64,000 bases of DNA from assembly GCA_029876055.1 (NCBI GenBank), contig CM056874.1:9052001-9116000 (forward strand), given 5' to 3'. A program made the position numbers and the translations under genes. Below are positions 21,401 through 33,041 of the stretch, piece by piece. The notes below the pieces were generated by a model. That model was not told the DNA's origin. It saw nothing but the letters and a program-made list of their open reading frames with translations, and searched no databases. Every line of letters starts with the position of its first letter. The stretch's first letter is position 1. This DNA is from Madurella fahalii. Its lineage: Eukaryota > Ascomycota > Sordariomycetes > Sordariales.

Positions 21401-24400
21401 ATGGCAGCAGCCCCTTTCATCCGGGGTCAAGCGTTGCCTTTCCAATATCCCTTGTCTCCTCCAACGCCGTACGACACGGGCTGTTGGCAGTTCGTGCACC
21501 CGGATTTCCGGGACCCAGAGCGCAAGGTAAGGGTATGCGCGGTCCTCGCTAAACCCGCTGCTGACTACCGCGCATGTTCACACCCCGCCAAACCAGTGGC
21601 TTCCGTGCTGCATGCACCAGAGACAGCCAATAGGGTCGTCGCCGTTACATGGGATGAGTAGGGCAAGGGCCGTGCTAACTTTTCATAATAGACAGGTCCG
21701 ATGCCGGCATCAGCAGGGCCGGCGTCGACGGCACCAGCGGTTCCCCGGCGTGGCTGCGGGCCTCAGTGCGTCCAAAGGCTGAGCTGTGGGGAAGAAGCCC
21801 GAGCCATCGCCGTCCGGCGATATTCATGTCGGTAATTGGCCCCATCGGCGGGGGCTCGGCTGTTCTCAGAGATTTGGATGAAATGATTAGGAGCCCGACG
21901 GCCGAACCCCAAGGACCTGGACCCCCAGGCTTTTCTCCTTGCTTGCTGCAGGAATCAGCCTATCGCCGGGACAATGGAGCAAACCGAATGCGCTGATAGA
22001 AAGCTTATTAGATCATCAACGATCAATCACCGGAATATACCGAAATGCAATGTTATGCCAGCGGTCGTCCCCGGCATCATTTCGGCGAGGCACTGCACCG
22101 CGGCCACCGTCCTTGCATTGCCCTTCGGGTTTTGGTTGGTCTACCGAACCCAGCGTCCGGGAAACTGGGTTGTCATTTCCGTCAAGAAGAGGAAGCGACA
22201 TAAAGTTCTTCAGGCCTCCTCGTCTCTAGCCTGCCTGTGACGGTTGATTGTGCGCTGTGGGGTGAGGTGGGTCTCTCTAGAGTGAACGGCTTGCTGATTG
22301 GTTACCAGTCAGCTGGATCGTCAAGTATGTTGTTGACGTCGGGGTTCAATAGCCCGTGCGCACGGTTCGTTGGCCTCGCCGAATTCAACACGCTCAAAGG
22401 ATCACCATCGAGGTGCTACCGGAATTACCGTCGCTCTGTCCAGAATAGTAGAAGTGGCTGAATAGATTGTTAGCAATTGAGATGGGCAATCTTCGTTGCA
22501 TGGCACACAACCTTCCATCTCAATACCGCAAATCATCCCCAACAAGGCAAATATGGCTTTCATCACGGAAAAGGTCGGCCTAATTACACTCAGGATGGAG
22601 GGTCACACACCTTACTGTAAGTAAATGTGGTGTGCCCCGGAGCGCTTGGCGGCCCCTCACAGCCTGGCCGACTGAAGATAACCTTAATTCGGAATGTGGG
22701 AACCAGCCAAACGCATTAGCAAGCCACGTTGCGGAGGTCAGTTGAGTGCTGGTTCCGGGATGGGCGGAGACGGAGGGTCTGAGCCGTCCACCTCTCCGCC
22801 ACTTTGATGCACCGCCACGAGGTAGCGGCTAAAACACCAGCTACAAAAGCCCGCCAACGAATCGAGTTTAGCGTCGGCCTACCCTGATTCTTGCACCCAT
22901 GCTCACACCCGGTTTCCTCTCCCTATGCTGCTGCAGGTGACCGTCGTGCCGTGGAACGTCGCCTAGGTACGTAGGTAGGTTTGAGGAGGCGGAAGCCCAA
23001 GTTCAAGTTGGACAACATGCGAAACGCTGTAGGGTTAATGTGACGGATCCCGGGCGTGCATTGTCTGTCCTGTTAGCTGGTGGAATGTCGTGCTGCTACT
23101 CGATAACATCATTCGCAGTTATTCGTGAAACGTGAAACGGCGCGAAATGGTGTAGTTGTCGCGCAGCAACGACAGCGGGACCAATCGGCTCTACCCCACA
23201 ATCTCATCACCTTGTGCATCTCCCTTTGACCCGCTTCTCGAGGTGATGCTGAAGCTGCACGATCCATAGCATGTCCCCTGCAGACCGCGACTTGACCTCC
23301 AAGGCTACAAGCCGTTCACTGCGGCCGCTCAGATGATCGGACGATGTTCCTCCCGTAAAGAGATGGCATCAAGGAGGTGATGATGCCTTGGAAGTTTGCG
23401 CATTGTTTACGGCCCGGGGGGACCAGGAGAGCTTCCAAATAATTGCAACACGACTGTCCATAGCTAGTCAAGGGTGACTTGGATATCGTTGATGGATATA
23501 ATACTATTTGCGTGACCGAGGTCTTGGTTCCAAAGGGGGAGAGAGAAAGGGAAAAAAAAAAAAAAAAAAAAAAGGAAACCGTTGCTTATACAACCCAACA
23601 ACCCCATCTCAACCCTCTAACCAGTCCGAGGCGGGCCAGCATCATACACCCAACCAAAGGTTTCTTCATCGCAGCCGGCCGCGTGCGTTTGGCGTGCACA
23701 TATCAGATTCCGCTCGACTCGAAACCCGGGACCGTGGACAGCTTCATCTTCACCCCATCCCTGGAAACGATGCAACACAGAAGCTGTGCGAGCCGAGCCA
23801 AGAGCCTTGCAGACGCCAGGAACTTTGCGTCTTTATTTCACCGCCGACGCTGAAAACATGGCGTTGCAGCACGGCAAATGCGGAAGTCCGTCCCCACCAG
23901 ATGCTGCATTGGGCCTGCACACAGCACCCAGCCCACTTGTGAGACCGGCGAAAGAGGATTAGTGAACCAGCAGTGTGCGGAGTATATCTGCCGTGAGCCT
24001 TTTGCATTGCACCGACCGGATTGCGGGAAGCCGGGATCGCTGATCGCCCGGCGTATCCCGCCTGATCGAGATTGGATCGACCGCTAAACCGGGTTCGCGG
24101 CGTCTTGTGTCACAGCCTGCTGCTGGCTATAATACCTGGTGATTGAAATGCCATGCCACGTAAACAGCGGGTATCACGCTTGTCCCGCGCCTTGCGTGGG
24201 TAGCCAATTCTTAGTCCTAGCGCAGAATTACCTATTTTCCATCCAGCCAAGAGAGAAAGGACATCATGCCGACCGGACGGAATCCGAAATACGGGATTGA
24301 CGACTGGGGCCGGAAAACGGGCGCCTGTTACTCTGATGCGGGCGGTTTTATGAGCGTTACAGGTAATGGACATGTCGGCCGAACTTTTCGGCCGACGTTC

Positions 24401-26234
24401 GGGCTGTAGGCCTCACTCCGACTTTGAGAGGCCCTACAAGCAACCCCTGTCCATCTCGTAGCCGCAATGCCACACCCGTCTCAGCAACCTGTAGATTGCT
24501 TGGGATGTCGTCCTATCACCTCGGCAGCCGGCGCCTTAGGGGTCATGGCTTAGCTGCATCCGGTGATCCGCCAGCAACAAGGCTAGCTCAGGGGCGAGGC
24601 TAGAGAGACCCTGGTGCAGTAGCACTATGCGAGCGTCCCTATCCGTATCCGTCTCGCTTTTGGCGCAGGAGTCTGTGGCGCGCATACCGAGCAGAACGAG
24701 CGACCTGTGATGCATTTGAAGCCGGCGAGAGCATGGGCGTGTCCCATCACAATTCAGTTTCGTTTCCGAAAACGACGATGGAGCACCTGCAAGTCACCGG
24801 CGATCAGTCAGATCATGGCCCAGTGAGAGTTGTTCTATGATGAATAGCCGCAGGTGATGAAGATTCTCCCCGGCATTATCATCAAGCCGGTCGATCAAGG
24901 AGGCCGGACAGCACAACAGCAGGCTGGCCCCTGCCACGCAGGAGTCCAGAGTTTGTGATTTCTACTTTCGGTGCAAACTGCATGTGGAAGTGACGACCCC
25001 ATGTTCGCCATCGGGGTTCTGGACTCTGTTGGATGTCGAAGGAGCGTAGATGGTGCCCGGACGATCAAAAGAACTAACACGAACGCACGCAAGGGGCAGT
25101 CCAAACCACGGCGTCACAAGGAGCAACTTCGGCGTAACAAGGCTCCTGTTTCGGGTGGCTGCTATCGGTGTCCAACAGCCAAAAAGGTTAAGGACCGGTC
25201 CAGGTGAGACTTGAAGCCGGCGACAGAGGTCGGTCGCGGGGCGATCGGCCGAAAGCCAGGAGCTAGGTTGCCGCGCTTGTCGACAGGAATTGACTGCAGA
25301 AAATGGCCGCCCAAAGTCAATTTGTGAAAGCAATGAAATGTCTACCGCGCCCTAGCTCCGTTTGGTTGTTGATCAAGGCCTGAAGGTTAGGGTCATAATC
25401 AAACCTTGAGGCGTGAATTGAACCCCAATTGACACTCTAGAAGCGGCATAGTTCTTGTTCGAGATGGCTGTTAGCGGCTCGTCAGCCGTATGACAAGATG
25501 TACAAAGTTCCCGAACTACTCTGACGTTGATGCATCGTCCTGTTGCGGATTGGTGTATAGACAGAGGTAGGCAGCCCTGCTGCATGTCGTCGGACGTGCA
25601 GCAGTTCTGACCGTAGCCGGCGAGGTCCTCGTATGCTAGGTGGATGCAATATGTGATATCCAGAGCAAGATAAGTTCTCGTGACGCGCCGTATTCAGTTC
25701 CGCAGTATCTGGCCCCGCTTCACAAGCGTCCGGTTGCGAGCCCGCCGCCGCGCCCGCCCCGCAATACCTGGCCTCGCTTCTTATTGTTCCTAGACAGTCA
25801 CGTAAACTAGGCATTGGCCACACGGGGTTCTGTCCTCCTTGTTGTTTCAGGGAAGGGTGACCAGTGGCGTTTGGGAAACGCATGGTACTTGAGGTACGGG
25901 TGCACAAACCCAGAGATAACCGGGGATGGGTACATACGGTACCACGCGGACGCACCGGGCATGTATCCGCTGGGTACGAAAGTACGGTGCCTTCTAAACT
26001 TAAGAAGCGTCAGGGGTTGACGAGGCACCGCCAGCTGAGCTGCATGAAAGGCCCAGGAGACGACTTTAGCAGCAGTGATGACAATCAGGATCACTTAGCG
26101 CATGGGCGTGGTTCCGCATATGATAGGCGGGCGTTTGTCGTTGTGCACTTCGAGGTCAGGATGAGAAACAAGAGCTGGTGCAGGAAGATCCGTAAATACC
26201 GCAAAGAGTGCTTAAGGGCTTGGCTATCGAATCA
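18499..26234. other. Gene-poor 7.7-kb stretch with homopolymers
   Basis: No ORF here exceeds about 165 residues, none shows a family motif, and ORFs pile up on both strands equally. The stretch contains long A or T runs (18566-18589, 19705-19746, 20300-20325, 23552-23573) and an AAAAG repeat (20401-20422). Two similar 22-bp segments (CCGCAGTATCTGGCC and CCGCAATACCTGGCC) occur at about 25700 and 25763. No tRNA was recognised. It could be a regulatory region, long UTRs or a non-coding RNA locus. I see no positive sign for any of these. Confidence 0.5.
20300..20325. repeat. Poly-A run, one of several between 18.5 and 23.6 kb
   Basis: A26 on the plus strand. Comparable runs are T24 at 18566-18589, interrupted A at 19705-19746 and A22 at 23552-23573. 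No retrotransposon body or target duplication was found beside them. Confidence 0.85.
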
Positions 26235-27812
26235 TCAGAACTTCCGTTTCTTCTTTGCAGGGCCTGCTGCTGCACGTTTCTCCAGATCTTTCTGGAGCTC
26301 TGCCCGCTTTCGGTCGGCTCGTTCCAGCGACGTCTCCCGTACCGGTTCCTTCTTGTGATCAGTCGCTGGTGTCTTGCTTCTCCCCCTACTATCTTCGCTA
26401 GCACTCGTCGCCTGTGTCTCGGGAACGGGGCTCGCCGTTTTCTTGCCTATCACCCCGAGCTTCTGCCTCCTTGGTAGTGGGTCGGATTCGTCCCTTGGAA
26501 CTGCTGGGGATGACGAACGTGCCGACACGGTAGTAGTGGTATCCTCTTTCGCTTTACCGCCGATTCGGCCTAATCCTGATCGTCTCGGCGCCTGCTTTGA
26601 GGGCGATAGGGGAGGGGCACCCGTCACGACATCTTCATCGGGCTCAGAAGCCGTTTCAGAATGGGAATCGGTGGCGGGAACTTTTGCCGTGACTGCCCTG
26701 TGCGGCTTGCTCATGGGTGGTGGAGAGGGAGATGACTTTGAATGCCTGCTTGGCGCCCTACCTACTGCGATGTGCCTTGCCGGAGAAGGCGAAGGAGCTG
26801 AAGCTTCGACGGCGTCTTCGCCGTCCGACGTCTCATCATTGTCAGCTGCCATGGGCGGCGTCGGATTGCCGCGCTTCCGGACAGACCGCAGACTTGGCGG
26901 GGTGCTCTGAATTTGGAAGTCATCTTCAGTGTCCCTTGCCTCGGAGTCCTGTGGGAGTGGCGGGGGTCCCGTTTCCCTAGTCCCCAAACGTTGGGAGAGA
27001 ACGACATTTTTCCCTTTGCCGAGTTTAGTCCACCAATCGTTCAGGGTGGTTGACGCCTCCAACTCCAGGCTCGACGTATATCGCAACCCCGGGGGGCCGA
27101 AGACAACATCCAGGAGTGCAGAGACATCCGAGGATTGGGCAACCGGACGGAGATCAGCCGCTTTGTTCCTGAACTCGACCTCGGAGAAAGGAGCAAGACC
27201 GTTCACCTTCCCTTCCGCGGCGACCCTGTTGACATTACGCTTCCCTGAGAGCGAACTGAAGATGTGTTCCAGCCCTGTTCCAGCCGCCTCAAGCTTGTCG
27301 GTCAATCTAGTAATGACGCTATCCTTGTCCCGCAGCGCTGCAATCAGCTCAGCAACCTCCCGCTCCCGTGCTTCGTGTGCCTGGATCAGTGGAAGGACGA
27401 GCTCGGTCGCCACAATCGATTGCGGACACTTCTTCAAGTGCATCGGCCACTTGAAAGGCTTCAACGGCTTGGGAAGTACGCAAGTGACGTTAACCACGAG
27501 CGAGTCCCCGTCGTCTCCCCTAGCCAGGGTAAGGGACGTATTGGCATGTTCGGGGTCGCTGGTATCGAAGGAGGCCCGAAGAATCTCGAGCATCCTTCGA
27601 ATCTGGTCTGGTCCGTCGCTCGGGTCAATGCTCGTGTCCTCGACCAGCCCTCGCTTGATGATTGGCTTCCTATCCATGCTTTCAACCCATACGTTGGACA
27701 GGTCAGTCAGGTGCACACTGTACGAGTCGGCGGTGAAAGCAGTCGAGACTAGAAGGTCGGGGATGCCGGGAGCAGCGGCTGGCAGCAGCCGCCAAGATGG
27801 ATGGCCGGACAT
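26235..27812 (-). CDS. XLF/Nej1-like non-homologous end-joining factor
   Basis: A single exon of 525 residues. The N-terminal XLF head domain is seen as WRLLPAAAPGIPDLLVSTAF followed by YSVHLTDLSNVWVESMDR and VEDTSIDPSDG. A coiled-coil stalk follows (about residues 145-190, rich in Glu, Arg, Leu). The C-terminal half is disordered, and the protein ends GPAKKKRKF, a basic tail ending in Phe like the Ku-binding/NLS ends of this family. XLF stimulates DNA ligase IV-XRCC4 in double-strand break repair in the nucleus. The start at 27812 (MSGHPSW) is chosen over the upstream in-frame Met because the conserved domain begins directly after it. Confidence 0.88.
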   Translation of the reverse strand: MSGHPSWRLLPAAAPGIPDLLVSTAFTADSYSVHLTDLSNVWVESMDRKPIIKRGLVEDTSIDPSDGPDQIRRMLEILRASFDTSDPEHANTSLTLARGDDGDSLVVNVTCVLPKPLKPFKWPMHLKKCPQSIVATELVLPLIQAHEAREREVAELIAALRDKDSVITRLTDKLEAAGTGLEHIFSSLSGKRNVNRVAAEGKVNGLAPFSEVEFRNKAADLRPVAQSSDVSALLDVVFGPPGLRYTSSLELEASTTLNDWWTKLGKGKNVVLSQRLGTRETGPPPLPQDSEARDTEDDFQIQSTPPSLRSVRKRGNPTPPMAADNDETSDGEDAVEASAPSPSPARHIAVGRAPSRHSKSSPSPPPMSKPHRAVTAKVPATDSHSETASEPDEDVVTGAPPLSPSKQAPRRSGLGRIGGKAKEDTTTTVSARSSSPAVPRDESDPLPRRQKLGVIGKKTASPVPETQATSASEDSRGRSKTPATDHKKEPVRETSLERADRKRAELQKDLEKRAAAGPAKKKRKF

Positions 27813-29029
27813 TGCTATAACTGATGGCTTCAAACAAGTAACCGGTATGCTGTGATGATGCACAATTGTCGCGTGAACTGCAGCGTAGCCCTACGCGGCT
27901 TCGATGTGGGAAATCTGAAGGCACACACACGTCGCCCGCGAGCTGTTGCTGCCTTGAGCGACAGGGTATGCCAACGACACAGAGTAATAACACCACTCTT
28001 CAAAAAGAACAACCTAGGAACAGCAAAATAAATAAATAACACAGTTTGTCTTTGCCCGTCGCGCAGGTGTTGCAGAAACGCTCGGAGCCGGGACCGTCCC
28101 AGGACTGCGGCTCGGCGTGGCGAGGTCGGGTTTGGGATACTGGGGGTGTGGATCTGGCGATGGCGGGGCAGGTCGTTGAGGCTGACGCACGAGCCTTCAA
28201 TGCCCCTCACCCCAGGCTACACCTAGGTCACCAGGCCTCAGGGTTTGGGGGTAAATTGAGGAGTGGACATGCTCAATCTAACGACAGGGTTTAAATCACA
28301 ACACTACCTACGATTGCTACGGGGATGACGGATACCGCCATTGCCGGTAATTTGCAGCTACAAGCTAGTACGTGATTTTTGGGGAGCATAGATGGCGAAG
28401 AGATGGTCGAATTGTCACCATTCGATTGGGTTCGGCAGTTTAAAGGGTTCCCCGTTTCTGCCTTACCATGCAGGAATCGCTCACACACACGGCGAGAAGT
28501 GATGGGTAACTTGACATCTCCATGCTTCTAAACTTATTTCCGCAACACCCGGAGAATATGTCCTATTATCTTAGTTTACCTAGCAGAAAAGGGAATGGAT
28601 GATGGAAATACCTCTTGAACCTGCCTTTTCCCCGTAGCGGCGAAATAGTGCAGCGCCGTGTCCCTGTGACATGCATCAACGATAAGCTCCGATGGCCCTC
28701 GGACCCAGCATCGACCATGAGACGGCTCCGAGAGCGAAGCCAATTAAATCCAAAGCCATCAGCCGAAAGGTATCGGAGCATTCGGTAACCGGACTACGCA
28801 CCGGTTTCTTGAATGACCCGAGAGTGGATCTGACGCGGTTGTCAGAGCTAATCGGAGTTGCTGTCAGATGGTCTCGTACTTCTCGAGACACATGGTCACG
28901 GATCATTGATTGAGGTATAAAAGTGGCCATCCTCCGGTCCCTGAGGAGAGAGTACTCAGACCCAAACTCCTCTTCCTCAAACGCCAGAGTAGAGCAATTG
29001 ACACAACGGGCCAAGATCCATCAAACGAC
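27813..29029. promoter_or_regulatory. Divergent intergenic region between xlf and the DJ-1-like gene
   Basis: A 1.2-kb spacer between divergent genes. Short ORFs only. Nothing specific recognised. Confidence 0.45.
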
Positions 29030-29785
29030 ATGGCCAATACCCCATCCCCAAAGAAGCTCCGCATCGGCGTGATGCTCGAAGAGGTGCAGCTCTCTGATGT
29101 GGTCGGCATGGATATCTTCGGCAATCTCTCCAGGGAGTATGTAGACGAACTCAAGCATCTCGTTCCGGAGTGTGCCAGGTTCGAAACGTACTCCGTCGAC
29201 ATAGAGTTCCTCTACCTGGCCACGACTCTTGACCCCGTTCGCGTTACGCCCGGCATGCGCATCGTGCCGACGGTCACGTACGACGACTGCCCTCGCGACC
29301 TTGATATCGTCATCATCGGCGGCCCGAGGCTGACTCACCGACCCCCGCAGGCCGACAAGTTCATGAAGGAAGCATGGACCAAGACTCGCGTCTGGTTGAC
29401 CACGTGTGTCGGTAGCATGTGGCTGGCCAGCTCGGGCGTGCTCGAGGGCAAGAAGTGCACTACCAACAGGGAGCTAATGCAGGCAGCTAAGAAGATGCAT
29501 CCCGGCGTTGAGTGGCTTGATCAGCGATGGGTCATCGAGGACAAGCCCTACGACGGCGTCGGGAAGGGGGAGCTCTGGACTGGAGGCGGAGCCGGCGCCG
29601 GTATGTGCACTTTGCCTGGAGGAATGACCCCGAAGATAAGCTAACCCACCTCAGGCCTTCACATGATCATCAACTACTGCCTCAAGAACTTTGACTCAGA
29701 GTTTGTCAACACTGTGGCACTGAAACCCCTCGAGTTCCGTCTCGATGGCAACGCCGGACAGTTTTATCTGCCCGAAAGTCAGTGA
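29030..29785 (+). CDS. DJ-1/PfpI-family protein
   Basis: Two exons, 29030-29600 and 29655-29785, give 233 residues. The N-terminus KKLRIGVMLEEVQLSDVVGM is the first strand and loop of the class-I glutamine-amidotransferase-like fold. LDIVIIGGPR is the next core strand. TTCVGSMWLASSG contains the nucleophile-elbow cysteine (Cys126). Joining across the 54-bp intron restores GGGAGAGLHMIINYCLKNF, as expected for the family. Members include proteases, glyoxalases, isocyanide hydratases and redox sensors, and the reaction here cannot be decided from sequence. No signal peptide is visible. Confidence 0.88.
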
Positions 29786-30470
29786 AGGTCGGTTGGACGG
29801 GAACCAGGAATTGGATGACTTTCCTGTGCCAGTCTTGGGCTGTTGTCCATGGATCTTACCTGGCATTCCTTCGCTGGTGTCGTTAAACGGTTGGCGGTTG
29901 TCATGGTTCGGAGACCGGTGTTGGAAGCGGTGATCCAAAGCTAGTAGGCGCCGAAAATATAAGTTGAAGACGAGCTCCCGTAGCGTATAGAGCGTAGGGC
30001 ACAACAATCAAGATCAAGCTCCCCTTCAATGGTTAGCATTAGTGAGCGCGTCTTCTGGTGCCGTCATTTTGGAGTTCTAGGAACCATCTTGCCAGGACCG
30101 TAGCCGTATTTGGTCAGCAACCATGATGGAAATAGCGACGACGAGCAATAACGACGAAACATAAAATAACGATGATATCACTTGTAGGAGTGGATTGGGC
30201 GGGACGGAAGAGAGATGCGGAAGGCGAAAGCGAAGAAGAGCTGTACGCTTCCAAGAGAAGCCCGGAGCCATGTAATCTATGGCCTCTAGGTAAAACGTAC
30301 GTAACGTGATTGATCAGAACAAGCTCGATAAGGAAGAAGTACGGGAACTAGAAGAAATTGAAGAGAAGCCCCGCACTATATCCGAAGAAAAATCGCCCCT
30401 GTTTCTATCCATACATTGCCCAACCAAAAACAGATCATCTCCATCTCATCTCCACCTCAGACACCCAACT
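29786..30470. other. Intergenic, no gene seen
   Basis: Start of the accessory region. Only short ORFs on both strands, no motif recognised. Confidence 0.45.
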
Positions 30471-30899
30471 TCACAATGCTCTATATATCTGGTTAGCCGG
30501 GCGTTCTGAACAGATCAAAAGACAAATACACCAATAAATAAACGTGCGGGAAGATACCTCAACAAGAACTGCGTGACAAACGCATATCATCTCCGACGCT
30601 AACCTAAAGCCACCCTCGCGGTGCTTTGCGAATAGAGAAATGAAAATGATGTTCAGGCTTGTAAAGAGAATGATGGTCAGGTTTGGAATGGGAACCCTTC
30701 GTCCACTGAAGGGGGCTATAGAAATCATATTAGGTGGGACAAGAAGAATTTGGAGTATGTGAAGGATGAAGACGCCACAAGCTGTGAGGCTGGACGCCAC
30801 AACCTCGTTGATACCGCGAGGATAGTCGACGATGTAGTCCCTCAGGAATACAAACATGATCAAAGCAACAGCGGTCGCGCAGAAGATAATGCTGAGCAC
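30471..30899 (-). pseudogene. Relic ORF with transmembrane segments, unknown family
   Basis: 142 residues with several hydrophobic stretches: IIFCATAVALIMFVFL, ACGVFILHILQILLV, LTIILFTSLNIIFISLFA and FIYWCICLLIC. The composition looks like a real membrane protein, but no start context is evident. The same frame continues upstream through two stops (FSLKN stop, PPFV stop) into further coding-like sequence up to about 31200. I read it as the C-terminal part of a decayed gene, perhaps together with the relic at 31192-31681. The family is not recognised. Confidence 0.3.
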
Positions 30900-31191
30900 T
30901 CATACGAAGGGTGGGTAGGTCCGGAGGAGTCGACGGAGCCCTGAAACTGGCTCGTCGAAAGCATCCTCGAGAGGCCGCAGACGCTAATTCTTTAGACTGA
31001 AGAAGAGAGGTCGAAGCTCCGGTTTCGGATGGACACGAACGAGCGGAAGCACGTCGCGGTCGTTGTCGACTTCGGATTGAAGGGAGTCATGATAGTGAAT
31101 AGGGGTATGTTGAAAACCGGAGGAACCAGTAGCAAATATTTGTATTTCACTACGAAGGATTGTGTGATGGCGGGGAAACCGGATGTTCGTT

Positions 31192-31681
31192 TCATCCATC
31201 AAGGGTGATTCCGTTGCGCTTTTGAAGCCATATCCGGAAATCTCGAACAGAACCTGGTCGCAGCCACTTGATCACGAGCTCCCCAAATGCGTTCGGCCAG
31301 ACCACGCCGTCCCCATCTCTACTACCCCGCCACCATTGCGTAGCAACTTGCAAATCCTCCAGATTCTCTAGATTTTCCAGATTCTCCACAGGGACTTTAT
31401 AGAAGAAGCCATAAGACTTGAACGTTCGCAAATGGTCCAGAATTGCACCCAGTGGCACTGACCGATGTATGTTGACTTGTCCTGTCAACAGCAGTTGTCT
31501 CTCCTCGGCCAACTTGGCGTAACTTGAAACATAATACCAACCAAGACAGCGAAACATATCGGACATTTCTATTGCCGAACTCTTCCGGAGTAAATATGAT
31601 CCTTTCAGGGAAATGCTCCCGCACATATGCAAAGAAGTCCTCAAGGCAGTAATAAGAAAAGGCCGGTTCGGTGAGAGTCAA
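31192..31681 (-). pseudogene. Hypothetical gene fragment, frame-disrupted
   Basis: One frame reads TEPAFSYYCLEDFFAYVREH at 31680-31600. From about 31570 downward the coding-like text passes to another frame: FRCLGWYYVSSYAKLAEERQ, then WLRPGSVRDFRIWLQKRNG. A short repeat of Glu-Asn-Leu (ENLENLENLED) lies at about 31345-31385. No splice pair at the switch was found, so an indel is likely. It may belong to the same locus as the membrane ORF downstream. No function can be given. Confidence 0.3.
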
Positions 31682-32073
31682 GTCATGTGTTGCTTGCTGG
31701 AGGGGAGGTTTGGAGCCGGCTGAAGAGTAGAACCAGGTCGTCCCGGCAGGATTCCGTGGACTTCAGAATGTGGAAACCGGGACTCGGTGCCGAACGGTTG
31801 GGATGTCGGAACAAGACTAAGACTCCGTCGACTAGGTTGCTCAGCAGTGGTTCGAGAGCCTGGCGGATTAGCGTGGTTGGTCAACACCGACAGGGCGGGT
31901 ACATCTAGTACATTGTATTAGCTGGTGGAATCGAGCTATACCAAGTAGACATACTCTGATAAATACCTGTTCTGTCACCGGCAACAATCTGTCTATTTTC
32001 CGGTGACCCCTCGTGAGCACTAGACGCCAAACGGCGCCCCCCGCCCGCCTGAATAACGAACGCCGAAGCGGCT

Positions 32074-32695
32074 TCATGGGCAGTTCGCGGATTGGGGGCC
32101 TGGGAACCAGTGTCGGGCGACTGGATGCCAGGGCATCCGGACCGAGGCTTGTGAAAACGAGCTCTGGCCCGGTGGGGGGGTCGTTGTAGGCGGCTGCGGG
32201 GCGTTTGCTGCGGTACTCTCACCGGACACGGCATAAGAGGCAGAGGGACGTTGAACGGCTAGGGTATTGTTAATGCATGCGGAAGGGTATACTGGAAAGC
32301 GTACCGTTGCGGAACCTCTGATACGTCTCGCTGCTGCTTTTGAGACCAAGCAAGACGTCCCGGAGCTGTTGGTCGTTGTACCAACATGCCGACCGGGCAA
32401 GATTCCTGGCCCTTGCACAAAGCGCCTCGATGGTGTGTACAGAGCAGTTGCGGATAGGTTTTAGCCGGAAGAAGACTCCGAGAGCGGTGAGCGTTGGCCA
32501 GTCTAGCTCTCTGAAGAAACCTCGTTTCGGTGTGTCTACCTGGTCTTCCGTGTCCTCGAAGACATATGTAAGGAAGGTACGGACTCTCACAATGTCCCAC
32601 GGCTGAAGCGGTGAATTTGCCGAGTGGTCCGTGAGTACGCTGTTGATAAGCTTCTCAGTTAAGGTACTGCATTTGTCAGCGTCTTGTGTCTCCAT
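32074..32695 (-). CDS. Hypothetical two-exon protein
   Basis: Exons 32695-32305 and 32258-32074 join across a 46-bp intron with GT, a CATTAAC branch-like site and CTAG, giving 191 residues in one frame. Exon 1 looks globular (LQPWDIVRVRTFLTYVFEDT, FFRELDWPTLTALGVFF). The tail is Pro/Thr/Ser-rich (NAPQPPTTTPPPGQSSFSQA). I chose METQDADK as start. The same frame is open to another ATG at 32833. The family is not recognised. Proline-rich text in other frames continues toward 31690, so the real gene may be longer or decayed. Confidence 0.35.
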
Positions 32696-33041
32696 GTGAG
32701 GCTCTTCTGCTTGGGCGTAAATTGGGATGTAGGACCGTAATGGGAGCGGTGGAGCAAGAACCGGGTAGTGGCTCAAAATGAAATGGTCGGCGGAAGAATC
32801 AGAGCGGTGGGGAAATCTGTGTCGGTGGACCAAAGATTAGTGGTGTGGTTCCAATAGTAGTAAATCTGTACTGCGCAGCCACCGGGTACCCGTCCGAGAA
32901 CTGGGGTACAGTACCCATGCAGCGTCCTGCGTCCAAAGTCAACACCCGAACCCCTCTCGTCGCGCGCCAATATTATGCGTCGCATACCCCCCGCCCGGGC
33001 ATACTGCCATCATCGTAACCAGGCGCGCCTGGTCCTGACCG

